A stretch of 64,000 nt of DNA from Pyrobaculum arsenaticum DSM 13514 (GCF_000016385.1 NC_009376.1:1364001-1428000), one strand, 5' to 3'; shown: positions 1-8,032, counted from the stretch's first letter. Numbers and translations: made by a program. Notes: generated by a model from the letters alone, not told the origin.

Positions 1-1
1 T

Positions 2-199
2 AGCAGTATCTACGGCGCAGTCGTCGGAGGCGTCTTAATGGGATTCGTGGAGGTACTCGGAACCTTCCAGTTCGCCATGTTCCTGAACTGGCTCCTCGGC
101 GTGCCTCCCTACGTCATCACCGCCTACAGGCCGCTGGTACCCCTCCTCGCCATAGCCATAGCCCTGATAATAGCGCCAAGAGGCATCTTGGGAAGATGA
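2..199 (+). CDS. livH: Branched-chain amino-acid ABC transporter permease, C-terminal part (LivH-like), partial
   Basis: The reading frame is open from the window edge and codes the last 65 residues of a membrane protein, ending in a long hydrophobic helix followed by APRGILGR. LivH/LivM-type permeases characteristically end with a final helix and a (A/P)RGLxG-like tail. The stop codon overlaps the start of the next permease gene by ATGA, so the two are translationally coupled, as expected for the two membrane subunits of a high-affinity branched-chain amino-acid importer. The N-terminus lies outside the window. Assignment to LivH rather than another permease of the family rests mainly on the LivM-like partner. 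Confidence 0.75.
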   Translation, partial: SSIYGAVVGGVLMGFVEVLGTFQFAMFLNWLLGVPPYVITAYRPLVPLLAIAIALIIAPRGILGR

Positions 200-1311
200 G
201 GCAGTTCGTAGGGCTCATAATATACGCCCTAAGCGTGGCGGCAGTCGCCGCCGCCGGCCGCGACGTCCAGAGCTACTTGCTCACTACAATAGTCGACGTC
301 GCCATATACCTGATAATAACCCTCTCGCTCAACCTCGAGGCCGGGATAGGGGGGATACCCAACTTCGGGAGGGTCCTCACAGTCGCCTTCGGCGCGTACA
401 TGGCCGGAGGGGTAATTGGGCGGATTGCGCTGTGGGCTAAGGGCATGAGCTACGACTACATCTACGACAACGCCGCGGCGGTCTCCGCCTTGTCCAAGTC
501 TATGACCGCCGTAGACGCGGCGGCGATGCTGGCGCTGGGAGTGGCGATATCAATCGCCGTCGGGGCGTCCCTGGGGCTAATCGCCTCGCTACCGGCCAGG
601 AGGCTCTCCGCGGACTACCTCGCCATAACCCTACTCGCCTTCGGCGACGTGGCGTACTACATCGGTCTCAACTACGAGCCTCTGGTAGGCGGCACCCTCG
701 GCGTCTCCGCGCCTCCAATCTACGAGAAGTTGTTTGGAGGCGGCACCATGCGGCTCATCGGGGCGGTGGCGGTGTCTGCCGGCGCCGCCTTATTGGTGTA
801 CCTACTTATACAGAGGCTTTCCCAGTCCCCATTTGGCAGAATACTCCGCATACACAGGGAAGACCCCGAGCTTGTGTCTGTGCTGGGCAGAGACCCCGCC
901 TACATCAGGGCGTGGACTATGGCCATCGGAGGGGCCGTCTCCGCCGTGGCGGGGTTGCTATACGCCCTCTACGCCGGCGCCGTGCACCCGAGAGGCTTCG
1001 AGAGGATAAACTTCACCTTCTACCCCTGGCTCATAATGATACTCGGCGGCATGGGCAACAACCTAGGCGTAGTCAACGGCGTATTCATCTTTGTTGTGAT
1101 ATACAGGATTCTAGACATCTTCAAGTACGAAATAGGAAACGCCGTGGGGTTCGACCCAGTGTGGCTAGGCTACATGCTATTCGGCGGGCTGGCCATGTTG
1201 GTCATAGCCCTCGCCCCCCGCGGACTAGTCCCAGAAAAAGCCGAGCCCGTAGTAGGCGGAAGAAGAGTCACTCCCCCACCACAAGGTCAAACTCAGAGCC
1301 GTCGAGAATAA
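196..1311 (+). CDS. livM: Branched-chain amino-acid ABC transporter permease LivM
   Basis: 371 residues with about nine hydrophobic helices. A LivM-type signature is visible: the early LSLNLEAGIGGIPNFGRV segment (family consensus like LxLNLxxGxxGLxxxGxxxF) and the EAA-like loop around residues 210-245 (SPFGRILRIHREDPELVSVLG), where LivF/LivG ATPases dock. It would form the membrane channel of an importer for leucine, isoleucine and valine or related amino acids. It starts at an ATG overlapping the stop of the upstream permease. The 3' end overlaps a convergent hypothetical gene by 44 bp. The ATPase and binding-protein genes are not downstream, so they should lie upstream of the window. Confidence 0.9.
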   Translation: MRQFVGLIIYALSVAAVAAAGRDVQSYLLTTIVDVAIYLIITLSLNLEAGIGGIPNFGRVLTVAFGAYMAGGVIGRIALWAKGMSYDYIYDNAAAVSALSKSMTAVDAAAMLALGVAISIAVGASLGLIASLPARRLSADYLAITLLAFGDVAYYIGLNYEPLVGGTLGVSAPPIYEKLFGGGTMRLIGAVAVSAGAALLVYLLIQRLSQSPFGRILRIHREDPELVSVLGRDPAYIRAWTMAIGGAVSAVAGLLYALYAGAVHPRGFERINFTFYPWLIMILGGMGNNLGVVNGVFIFVVIYRILDIFKYEIGNAVGFDPVWLGYMLFGGLAMLVIALAPRGLVPEKAEPVVGGRRVTPPPQGQTQSRRE

Positions 1312-1597
1312 TCTTCACGTGCCTCTTCTTGCCCTTTATCAGCCTCCGGGGCCTAAAAACCACGGTGTAAGAGCCGTCGGGGTTTTGGCGGTACTCCTCC
1401 ACCCCCCATTCCTCACCCGCACAGTCGGAGTAGAAGCCGGCGAAGTCGTCGAAGTAGTCCACAGCACCGCATGTGTAGCACATGTTGCCGTAGAACCGCG
1501 CCACTAGGCGGTCTCCCACCTCCTCCAAGACGTCGACCAGCGCCTCCGCGCCGAAGGCCCGCCTAAAAGTATCCACGGCCGTCTCTGCGCACTCCAC
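1268..1597 (-). CDS. Hypothetical protein, 109 aa
   Basis: An acidic 109-residue protein with two nearby cysteines (MCYTC) in the middle and a basic beta-rich segment near the C-terminus. I do not recognise the family. It begins at a GTG, and a TATA-like CTTATTAAGG on the minus strand is centred near 1622, about 25 bp upstream, supporting a leaderless transcript whose promoter sits in the 3' end of the neighbouring ATPase gene. The last 44 bp overlap livM tail to tail. Sensible codon use and a placed promoter favour a real gene. Confidence 0.6.
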   Translation of the reverse strand: MECAETAVDTFRRAFGAEALVDVLEEVGDRLVARFYGNMCYTCGAVDYFDDFAGFYSDCAGEEWGVEEYRQNPDGSYTVVFRPRRLIKGKKRHVKIILDGSEFDLVVGE

Positions 1598-1603
1598 CGT
1601 CCC

Positions 1604-2275
1604 TCACCGGTTCAGCCTTAATAAGTTTTGCACCTCCCCGACGAGCCCCGATACGTCAAGCGGCGGCATGTCGGCGAGGCAACGGAGCCTGCCCTCCTCC
1701 ATGACGCACAGCCTATCCGCCACGTACAGCGCCTCCACAGGGTCGTGCGTCACGAAGAGAATCGGCACCCCAAGCCTCTTCAACACGTCGTCAAAAGCCT
1801 TCTTGTTGACCCAGTCCAGATGAGAAGTGGGCTCATCCATGAGAAAGGCGCAGGGCCTAGCCAGGAGGGCGGCGGCAAGATTAACCAGTTGCTTCTGGCC
1901 AGCGGAGAGGCCCTCGCTCCTCTTCAACAAGTCCTTTACCCCCAACACCTCCGCCACGTTGTGCACCTCCCCCACCGTGCCATGCCTCCGCGCCACGTAC
2001 ATGAGGAACTTGTCCACCCTCATCGGCGGGTCCACCGGCACCGATTGGACGTATGCGAGCCTCCGCCTCTCCGGCGGGAGGGCCGAGACATCCTCCCCAC
2101 AAACCTCCACCCTGCCCTCGGCCTTGATGAACCCCGCCACGGCGTCTAGGAGGGTGGTCTTACCAGAGCCGTTCCTCCCCACCACCGCCACAATAGAGTT
2201 GACCTCGAGCCTGTCCACAACCACCGTGAAGCTCCCCCTCCTCGCCCTAAGACCCTCTACTTTGAGAGACGCCAT
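1604..2275 (-). CDS. wtpC: ABC transporter ATP-binding protein, tungstate/molybdate type (WtpC/ModC-like)
   Basis: ATPase subunit of about 223 residues. Walker A is GRNGSGKTT, the signature motif appears as LSAGQKQ, and Walker B with the catalytic Glu is AFLMDEPTSHLDW, followed by the switch His in LFVTHDP. I chose the ATG at 2275 (MASLKVEG) because the longer reading adds 28 non-conserved residues inside the permease gene. The gene overlaps the permease stop by 19 bp, so they form one unit. Together with the permease and the divergent binding protein it makes a complete oxyanion importer. It is shorter than ModC, having no C-terminal molybdate-binding (TOBE) domain. Confidence 0.85.
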   Translation of the reverse strand: MASLKVEGLRARRGSFTVVVDRLEVNSIVAVVGRNGSGKTTLLDAVAGFIKAEGRVEVCGEDVSALPPERRRLAYVQSVPVDPPMRVDKFLMYVARRHGTVGEVHNVAEVLGVKDLLKRSEGLSAGQKQLVNLAAALLARPCAFLMDEPTSHLDWVNKKAFDDVLKRLGVPILFVTHDPVEALYVADRLCVMEEGRLRCLADMPPLDVSGLVGEVQNLLRLNR

Positions 2276-2997
2276 CTCGCCAAGTAGGCAACCCCAATCG
2301 ACACCAGGGCAGTGGCCAGGGAAGCCCCCACGGCGGCTCCCACGCCGTAGGTCAGCCAAGCGTTGTAGATGTATATCGACGCCGTTACGGGATACGACGC
2401 AAATACGAGCAACACCCCCAGCTCGCCGAAGCTCCTAACCCAAGCAAAGACGAAGGCTGTGAGGGCAGCGCGGCGCATAGACAGCAGAATCATGAACAAC
2501 AGAGAAAAACCGGAAAAGCCCAGCGATCGGAAATAGAGCTCAGCCCTCTCCTCCCTCAGCGCCCCCTCGAAAACTGCGTATGACACGGGCAGAGCCATCA
2601 CCGTCATGGCGATAAGGACGCCCAGAGGTTGGTTCACCACATATGCCGGGAGGTCCCTCAAAGGGCAGAAGGCCCCGACGCCATTTATGCAGAGAGCCCG
2701 CGGCAGGTTGAAAGACGCCAGCAACAAAACCCCCACAGATGTCGGGGGCACCACCGCAGGTACGTACAACACCTGGGAAAGCGCGCCCACGACGCCCCCC
2801 CTCCTTGATGCCAGCGCAGCCGCCAGGCCCGGCAATAGGGAAAGCGCAGCGGCGGCCGCGCCGAAAAGAGCAGTATACAGAAAAGCCTCAAAAAAGCCAG
2901 GAGGCATAGACCACGTCACGAAATAAATAGGCAAAAACACCAACAACATCAAAAGCAAACCTGCCGCCCCAACAGCCAAAAACAAGAGCGCGTCCAC
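2257..2997 (-). CDS. wtpB: ABC transporter permease, tungstate/molybdate type (WtpB/ModB-like)
   Basis: 246 residues with about six membrane helices. The cytoplasmic EAA loop is around residues 145-170 (ERAELYFRSLGFSGFSLLF). The C-terminal half has the ModB/WtpB-type pattern RSFGELGVLLVFA followed by TASIYIY, which in this family precedes the last helices. It should form the membrane channel for WO4(2-) or MoO4(2-). Pyrobaculum-type organisms depend on tungsten-containing oxidoreductases. It starts at GTG with a TATA-like TTCTTAAGGC centred about 24 bp upstream near 3021, so it is probably leaderless and leads the two-gene operon with the ATPase. Confidence 0.83.
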   Translation of the reverse strand: MDALLFLAVGAAGLLLMLLVFLPIYFVTWSMPPGFFEAFLYTALFGAAAAALSLLPGLAAALASRRGGVVGALSQVLYVPAVVPPTSVGVLLLASFNLPRALCINGVGAFCPLRDLPAYVVNQPLGVLIAMTVMALPVSYAVFEGALREERAELYFRSLGFSGFSLLFMILLSMRRAALTAFVFAWVRSFGELGVLLVFASYPVTASIYIYNAWLTYGVGAAVGASLATALVSIGVAYLARWRLSK

Positions 2998-3015
2998 AAA
3001 AACACAAAAGTAAAG

Positions 3016-3130
3016 CCTTAAGAACCTTACCTTGTTTCAAAACACATCATCATAAAATAGAAAAGATTTAAATCAATATTTCTAAACATCTAAGATACTT
3101 ATGATTTTTGTAAAAAATACGCATTTAATG
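3016..3130. promoter_or_regulatory. Divergent promoter region between wtpB and wtpA
   Basis: AT-rich 152-bp spacer. A minus-strand TATA-like element is centred near 3021 (24 bp before the wtpB GTG at 2997) and a plus-strand element GCATTTAATG is centred near 3126 (24 bp before the wtpA ATG at 3150). The A/T-rich core at 3048-3115 between them is a possible operator for tungsten or molybdenum control, but no clear palindrome was found. Confidence 0.5.
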
Positions 3131-3149
3131 TCGGCCGATAAGTCACGGT

Positions 3150-4136
3150 ATGAAAACTAGACTTATAATTACGGCGGCTGTGCTAATAATCGCGGCAACC
3201 GCCGCTTTGCTACTCCCCAGGCCAGAATCGCCGCTCCCTGGACCCACCTCTCCCACGGCCACGGCCCAGCCCCCCACAGCCGGCGGCGCGGTGAGCGGGT
3301 TCGTCGCCCCCACCCTCATCGCGATAGCCAAGGCCGCGGCGTCCAAGGCAGGCCTTGACCCGGGTGGGATCCGTTCGGTGGGATCCGTCGAGGGTCTTAG
3401 GCTAATACAGCAGGGCAACGTGCCGGACGTCTACGCCTCTGTGGATATAGAGCTCCTTCCCGATATAAAGAAGACAAACCCGAGGCAGGTATTCGTAATA
3501 GGGAGGTTCAACCTGACTATTACGTGTCTCAAGCCGCTGAGAGATGTCGCCGATTTGCTGAGCCGGAGGCAGGCCTTAGCCGATCCGTACAAGGCCCCCA
3601 TCGGCTACAGGACCCTAGCCGCGGCGTGGCTCCTCAAGAAGCAGGGCGCCGCCGACTTGACCCCGCTCTACGAGGAGGTGGGGGTGAAATACGCCGAGAC
3701 GCCGCGAGGGGTCAACATCACGACGCCCATAGCCCTCAAGAACACCCCCAGGGTGGTGGTGGCGCCTAACCTAGACGGCGCCTGGGCCCAGCTGGAGACA
3801 GGAGGGGCCGACTGCGCCTTCGCCTACACCCCCTTCCTCATAAACAAGGGGGTGGAGATAGGGGAGAGGCTAGGGGAAACGGCGCTCTGGGTGGCGTACA
3901 GGGCTAGAGCATCCTTCGGCGAGGTATACGTGTACTCCCTCAAGCCGCCCCTCAGCTTTGCCGAGGATCCGCCCTACGAGATATATGTCATCTTTGTAGA
4001 CGCGGCGGGCAAGGTGGTGAAGACGCTGAGGGTAGGCCGCTTCGAGGCCTTCGCCGCCAGCTACTCAGAGAAGGGCGACAGGGTGCTAGAAGCGATGAAG
4101 AGCCTAGACTTGGCCAGCTTCGGATTTACAAAGTAG
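3150..4136 (+). CDS. wtpA: Extracellular tungstate/molybdate-binding protein (WtpA-like)
   Basis: 328 residues. An N-terminal hydrophobic signal or anchor (residues 5-22) is followed by a Pro/Thr/Ser-rich linker (about 23-45) typical of archaeal tethered binding proteins, then a type II periplasmic-binding fold. The motif ADPYKAPIGYRT resembles the WtpA/ModA (D/N)P..xPxGYR region that contacts the oxyanion, and DCAFAYTPFLI matches the later Y/E-containing strand. Divergent from the permease-ATPase pair, it completes the importer. Ligand choice between tungstate, molybdate and sulfate cannot be fixed from sequence alone. The ATG start is supported by a TATA element about 24 bp upstream. Confidence 0.8.
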   Translation: MKTRLIITAAVLIIAATAALLLPRPESPLPGPTSPTATAQPPTAGGAVSGFVAPTLIAIAKAAASKAGLDPGGIRSVGSVEGLRLIQQGNVPDVYASVDIELLPDIKKTNPRQVFVIGRFNLTITCLKPLRDVADLLSRRQALADPYKAPIGYRTLAAAWLLKKQGAADLTPLYEEVGVKYAETPRGVNITTPIALKNTPRVVVAPNLDGAWAQLETGGADCAFAYTPFLINKGVEIGERLGETALWVAYRARASFGEVYVYSLKPPLSFAEDPPYEIYVIFVDAAGKVVKTLRVGRFEAFAASYSEKGDRVLEAMKSLDLASFGFTK

Positions 4137-4185
4137 TTTCCGCACACCACCCCCGTACAAGACGGCACAGAATTTGTCTAAAAGA

Positions 4186-4193
4186 TTTAAATA
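4186..4193 (+). promoter_or_regulatory. TATA box (TTTAAATA) for the ACT-domain gene
   Basis: TTTAAATA centred about 24 bp upstream of the ATG at 4213. The spacing fits a leaderless transcript and argues against the upstream TTG at 4174, which would place the box inside the gene. Confidence 0.65.
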
Positions 4194-4212
4194 CCTTGGG
4201 TGTTTGCCCTCA

Positions 4213-4869
4213 ATGCTTAAACGTGAGATATTTCTAATAGCAAACGGCACCGGGGCCAAGCTCGGGGAGTTCCTAATCGAGCTCAACTTCGACCAGCCCG
4301 GGATCTTGGCCACCCTCTCCAACATCTTCGCAGAACACGACGTCAACGTCATCAACGTCGCCATCGATAGCAGTAGGCTCACCATCCACTACATCGTCGA
4401 CCTCGCCGTGGTAGCCGACGACCAGCTCAAAGAAATACCAAAACAACTCCAGATGTTCGCATTCGTAAAGAAGGTGAGGTACAGGACCTCGAACGCCCCC
4501 CTCTTCGTCCCCAGGTGGATCACCCACGTCATAAACGGCAAGCCAGCCCTATCCCTAGAGAAGGAGCTGGTGGCCTACCTAAACGACCCCTCGAAACTCG
4601 CCGAGGAAATCGCCAAAAGAGACGCAAAGACGGTAAAAGAACTAGCCCACGCCGTCGACCCCGTGACCCTGGAAGAGGCCATCTACATCGCCCAGCTCAG
4701 AGGTCTCCTATCAGTAGAGGCAACGGAGGTCAAGCAGGGCAGACTCAGGGCAAGACTCTGCAACCTAGCCCACCCCATCGCCAGGAGGTACCTAGAAGTC
4801 TTCACAACAGAAATAGGGGCAAGCGCCAAGCTGGCGGAGGAGGGGCCCTGCCTAGTGCTAGAATCCTAA
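4213..4869 (+). CDS. ACT-domain protein, possible amino-acid-responsive regulator
   Basis: 218 residues from ATG 4213 (the open frame extends to 4174, but a TATA box lies in that extension). Residues 16-90 form an ACT domain: the strand GEFLIELNFDQPGILATLSN and the helix/strand AEHDVNVINVAID follow the usual beta-alpha-beta-beta-alpha-beta pattern in which the D/G-P-G turn binds an amino-acid effector. The C-terminal 110 residues are helical, with no recognised enzyme domain or HTH. ACT domains sense amino acids, so a regulatory role is inferred, but the target is unknown. Homologues seem likely to be restricted to Thermoproteales. Confidence 0.72.
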   Translation: MLKREIFLIANGTGAKLGEFLIELNFDQPGILATLSNIFAEHDVNVINVAIDSSRLTIHYIVDLAVVADDQLKEIPKQLQMFAFVKKVRYRTSNAPLFVPRWITHVINGKPALSLEKELVAYLNDPSKLAEEIAKRDAKTVKELAHAVDPVTLEEAIYIAQLRGLLSVEATEVKQGRLRARLCNLAHPIARRYLEVFTTEIGASAKLAEEGPCLVLES

Positions 4870-5000
4870 CCCCGACCAGACTGGCTAAACACCCACCTTT
4901 TCAAACAACTGATAAGCCACCCGCTAGACGCCATCCACAAACCCGCGCATATGAGAAGGAGGAGTGCTCCACCCGCCGCTCCTCGACGAAGAGACGAAGA

Positions 5001-5031
5001 GGGGTCTAGACAAGGGGGCGGCCTAGACCCC
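5001..5031. repeat. Perfect 9-bp inverted repeat (hairpin) in intergenic space
   Basis: GGGGTCTAG at 5001-5009 and CTAGACCCC at 5023-5031 flank a 13-nt GC-rich loop. It lies 30 bp beyond the 3' end of the thiolase-like gene on the opposite strand and 130 bp past the ACT gene, so it sits between convergent genes. It could be a 3'-end structure or a small structured RNA. There is no T-tract and no C/D or H/ACA box was recognised. Confidence 0.5.
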
Positions 5032-5060
5032 GGGAACCGTCGGCCCGGCGTAGCGGAGTC

Positions 5061-6059
5061 TCAAGAGCTTAGGACTTGGGACGCCTTGGCGAGGTAGGCC
5101 TCTAGAAGGCCCGCCTTTTCGAAGAGCTCGCATACCCGGCACACCTCCCTAGCCGACGCCGCGCCGCAGTACCTACACCTCTTCAGCTCGGCGGCTGGCC
5201 GTCCCCGGAGGGCACTCGCCAGCTTCTCGCCGAAGGACACTAGGTTGTACTTCACGCTGGGCATCTCCCTCTCCCACTCCGCCAAGGTGAACTTCAAGTC
5301 GTACCGCGGGTTCGCCACGACGTAGGGGCACTCCAGCTCCATCAGGGGGATGCCGTGGTAGTAGGCGTATAGGGCCACCTCCTCCTCCCTTATATACTTC
5401 ATCGGCTTAATCCTGGGGATTAGGTCCTTCTCCTCTGCGTCTTCGTAAACCCCGTAGTACGCAAAACGGGAGAGGTTGCCCATCAAGACGTTCATGAGGA
5501 CTGTCTGTGCCTCGTCGTCGAGGTTGTGGGCCGTGGCGATCTTCGTCCAGCCCCTCCTCCTCCCCACCACGTTCATAAGCCTCCTCCTCAACACCCCGTC
5601 TATGGTGCACATGTGCACCTCGTGCCCCGCCTTGGCCAGCCTCTCAGACAGCTCCTGCGCCGTGACGCCGAAGAAGTCCTTGAAGTGGTAGACGTTGTAC
5701 TCGATGCCGAACCGCGCCGCCAGCTCCCTCACGTAGTCCCTCCGCGACATCCTGTAGAAGCAGCTGTACGGGTGCCCCTCGTTAACGGTAAACGCCTCCA
5801 TCTTCACGTCCCTCAGCAACCCCCTCTCCTTGAAAGAGCCCAAGATGTGGAGAAGGACGAGGCTGTCCTTACCCCCAGACACGGCAACCGCCACGTAGTC
5901 CCCCGGCACGATCAGCCGCTCCCTCCTAATCGTCTCCAGCACTTTCCTCTCCACCGACTGGAAAAGGCAACGGAGGCACAGCCTCTCCCCGCTCACCGCC
6001 CTGAAGTACTGCGCCGGCCGCCTACCACACCTAGTACAGAGCACAGACACGCAAACCAC
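5061..6059 (-). CDS. TtuA/Ncs6-family tRNA 2-thiolation enzyme with an altered cluster-ligand motif
   Basis: 332 residues. An N-terminal zinc finger (C8, C11, C28, C31) is followed by the PP-loop SGGKDS (61-66) that adenylates the target uridine, the HNLDDEAQT segment (178-186), and a C-terminal zinc finger (C295, C298, C307, C310). This is the TtuA/NcsA layout, tRNA U54 or U34 2-thiouridine synthesis. TtuA holds a 4Fe-4S cluster with a CxxC pair plus one further Cys. Here C151 and C244 (ECPYVVAN) are present but the second Cys of the pair is Asp154 (CTIDG). GTG at 6059 is used; GTG codons at 6050 and 6044 are alternatives, and a TATA-like run at 6070-6082 fits 6050 best. Confidence 0.85.
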   Translation of the reverse strand: MVCVSVLCTRCGRRPAQYFRAVSGERLCLRCLFQSVERKVLETIRRERLIVPGDYVAVAVSGGKDSLVLLHILGSFKERGLLRDVKMEAFTVNEGHPYSCFYRMSRRDYVRELAARFGIEYNVYHFKDFFGVTAQELSERLAKAGHEVHMCTIDGVLRRRLMNVVGRRRGWTKIATAHNLDDEAQTVLMNVLMGNLSRFAYYGVYEDAEEKDLIPRIKPMKYIREEEVALYAYYHGIPLMELECPYVVANPRYDLKFTLAEWEREMPSVKYNLVSFGEKLASALRGRPAAELKRCRYCGAASAREVCRVCELFEKAGLLEAYLAKASQVLSS

Positions 6060-6204
6060 GACTACCAGATATAAAACTTATACACCGACCCCCGACTAGA
6101 TCGCAGACATCACAACCAGCTAAAAGACCAAGATCCGTCCTAGGCACAGCTTTTACCTACTTAATCGCACGCCGTCGGTTCCTCTTCGGCGCAGGTAAAC
6201 GCAA

Positions 6205-6233
6205 AGCTAATATCTACTCAGCTTAGTATCTAC
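6205..6233 (+). repeat. Direct repeat AGCTWRTATCTAC immediately before the EVE-gene start
   Basis: Two near-identical copies (6205-6217 and 6220-6233) end directly at the ATG at 6234. The first copy overlaps the expected TATA position (about -24), so it may be a promoter or operator element, or a chance tandem duplication. Confidence 0.4.
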
Positions 6234-7121
6234 ATGCCGGACTATTGGCTTACCATGCTCGACGAGGATAATTTCAGGTATACGGTCGAAAGGGGCATCT
6301 ATGGGCTACCGGAAGGCGCCGGCGATGAGGCCAAGTTGATAAAGCCGGGAGATAGGCTCGTGGTGTACATAATGAAGAAGGGCTGTAGGGAGTTATGCCA
6401 ATCCTTCACCGCGGTGCTGGAGGTAGCCGGCGAGTGGCAGAGATCAAAAAAGCCGACGTGGCCGGACGAGGTGAGGGAAGGCCGCGTCAAATATCCGTGG
6501 GTGGTCAACGTCAAGGTGCTGATAATGGGGAAGGTGGAATTCGCAAAGATCAAGGAGAAACTGCAAAGGCTTCTGGGCATTGGGGATCTTGACCCGAGTA
6601 GGCTACGTCTCTACGCCCTGTACTACGCAAGACGTCCCTTGCCGCCGGGTGTCGGCGAGTTGGTAGAAGCGGAGTTGCGCAAGTCGGCGGCCGCGGAAAT
6701 GCGCACTCACGACAAGCTAGTAGACATCCTCGTGGAGGTTGGGCGATGGCTCGGGTTTAGGGCGGTAAAGGAGTACCGAATCGACAATTTCAGAGTCGAC
6801 GTTGCGTTTTTCAAGCCGCCGAGGACGACGCCGTTCGCAGTCGCCGAGGTGCACGTGGGAGGCGACGTGTATAAGGACTTGGCCGCGCTGAAACACGCCT
6901 ACGACCGCTACGGCTCCAAGCTCGTCTACGTGCTGGCGAGGGATGAGGAACAAGTCGCCAAGTTGCTAAACGAGGCGTTGCAAGGAGCCTTCCACGAGAT
7001 AGGGGAGCACATCGCAGTGGTAAAGGCAGAGGAGCTCCACGAGCTACACGAAACGCTGAAACTTGCAGGTGTCAAGGGGCTCCTTAAGCAACTTGAAGTA
7101 GCTAAGCCGGCCGATTTTTAG
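6234..7121 (+). CDS. EVE-domain (UPF0310-type) protein fused to a PD-(D/E)XK-like nuclease domain
   Basis: 295 residues. Residues 1-140 are an EVE domain (PUA-like fold): MPDYWLTML..DNF at the start, GDRLVVYI near 40-46 and WPDEV..G..KYPWVVNV near 76-93 match the archaeal UPF0310 pattern. EVE domains bind modified bases in DNA or RNA. Residues 150-290 look like a restriction-type fold: IDNFRVDVAFF with D189, then FAVAEVHVGGDVYKDLAALKHAYD with E205 and H207 in place of the usual ExK, or ExQ as in some archaeal relatives. A modification-dependent nuclease is inferred from this architecture and from the restriction-modification genes next to it. It starts at ATG 6234 after a direct repeat. Confidence 0.7.
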   Translation: MPDYWLTMLDEDNFRYTVERGIYGLPEGAGDEAKLIKPGDRLVVYIMKKGCRELCQSFTAVLEVAGEWQRSKKPTWPDEVREGRVKYPWVVNVKVLIMGKVEFAKIKEKLQRLLGIGDLDPSRLRLYALYYARRPLPPGVGELVEAELRKSAAAEMRTHDKLVDILVEVGRWLGFRAVKEYRIDNFRVDVAFFKPPRTTPFAVAEVHVGGDVYKDLAALKHAYDRYGSKLVYVLARDEEQVAKLLNEALQGAFHEIGEHIAVVKAEELHELHETLKLAGVKGLLKQLEVAKPADF

Positions 7122-7168
7122 GAAATACCCGTGGATCCTTGCGAATATATTTCAGAGCCGCCGCTACC

Positions 7169-8032
7169 TCAGCTACCCCCTCGCCGAGGGATACCCCATT
7201 CTGCCAGCTTCTTCAACAACGTCTCTAAATCCTCCTCGGTGAGCGCGACGAAGTCGTAGGGCTTCTTGCCCATCCTCTCCTTTACAATTACCTCTCTAAT
7301 CTTGTCTAGGCGATGCCTCTCGTGAGCGGGGACCAAGTACACGGCGACAAACCTCGCACCTGCCAGACACTTCGAGAGCTCGTCAAACTCCGAGCTGAAC
7401 TCCTTCGACCTCTTCACGAGATCCTTGAAGACGCCGGTTCTCACCAAAATAGCGACGCGGACATTGTCCGGGTTCGGCGGAACAGCGCAGTCCACCTCCC
7501 TCAACTTCCCCCCGCACCTCACCCAGATCTTGCCGGCGTCGTAACCCCTCTCCCTCAGCAACGAAATAACGACATCTTCGACCCTGCGCCTAACATGCCG
7601 CTTCTGGTGCTCCTCCCAGTTTTTGTAAAACTTGAACAACACAGTCTCCAGGTAGAGGGGGTGTCTCAGGCAGGCGTTAACCACGTGGGCAAAGGCGCCC
7701 AGCCTCTCCGGCTCGGGCCTCCTCCCCAGCTCGTAGACCTTCCTAATGCCGTGGAGACGCTCGAACTCCCTATCGCTTAGTCCACAAAGCATTACGAAAA
7801 ACGGCACCATCACCTCCGGGTCCCGCTCTATTAGCTCTCTTATAGCCTCCGCGTCGGCCTTGTCGAACTCCACGACGCACCTCACCTTGTCGAAAATAGC
7901 CGACTCCGCTAAGACGCGGCCTATCCTCCTCGCCATGTCGTCCAGCCTCCTGTAGAGCTCAGGCATCTCCCCTAAATTCGGCCTCGGTATCTTTTCCAAA
8001 ATCCGGTCCAGGCTACACTCTCCCAAGGCCAT
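7169..8032 (-). CDS. Putative type II restriction endonuclease partner of the adjacent methylase
   Basis: 287 residues, no family recognised with certainty. The first 20 bp overlap the methylase 3' end, so the pair is one transcript, the usual arrangement for a restriction endonuclease following its modification enzyme. A possible PD-(D/E)XK core is visible at LREVDCAVPP (D181) and VRVAILVRTGVFKDLVKRSKEF, where the typical E-x-K appears as Leu196-Val-Arg198. The loss of the acidic residue would be unusual, so either the catalytic residues lie elsewhere or the nuclease is inactive. The N-terminal half is helical. The function call rests mainly on context. Confidence 0.5.
   Translation of the reverse strand: MALGECSLDRILEKIPRPNLGEMPELYRRLDDMARRIGRVLAESAIFDKVRCVVEFDKADAEAIRELIERDPEVMVPFFVMLCGLSDREFERLHGIRKVYELGRRPEPERLGAFAHVVNACLRHPLYLETVLFKFYKNWEEHQKRHVRRRVEDVVISLLRERGYDAGKIWVRCGGKLREVDCAVPPNPDNVRVAILVRTGVFKDLVKRSKEFSSEFDELSKCLAGARFVAVYLVPAHERHRLDKIREVIVKERMGKKPYDFVALTEEDLETLLKKLAEWGIPRRGGS

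Noticed and set aside
912..1370. Arg-rich plus-strand frame over livM
   Set aside because: Shadow frame: very high Arg/Pro content, no domain pattern, and it lies entirely over livM and the convergent gene.
3040..3060. C-box-like ATGATGA on the minus strand (possible C/D box sRNA)
   Set aside because: No CTGA D box follows at a suitable distance; it lies in the AT-rich wtp promoter.
4174..4212. Longer start (TTG) of the ACT gene
   Set aside because: The TATA box TTTAAATA would be inside the gene; ATG 4213 gives the normal -24 spacing.
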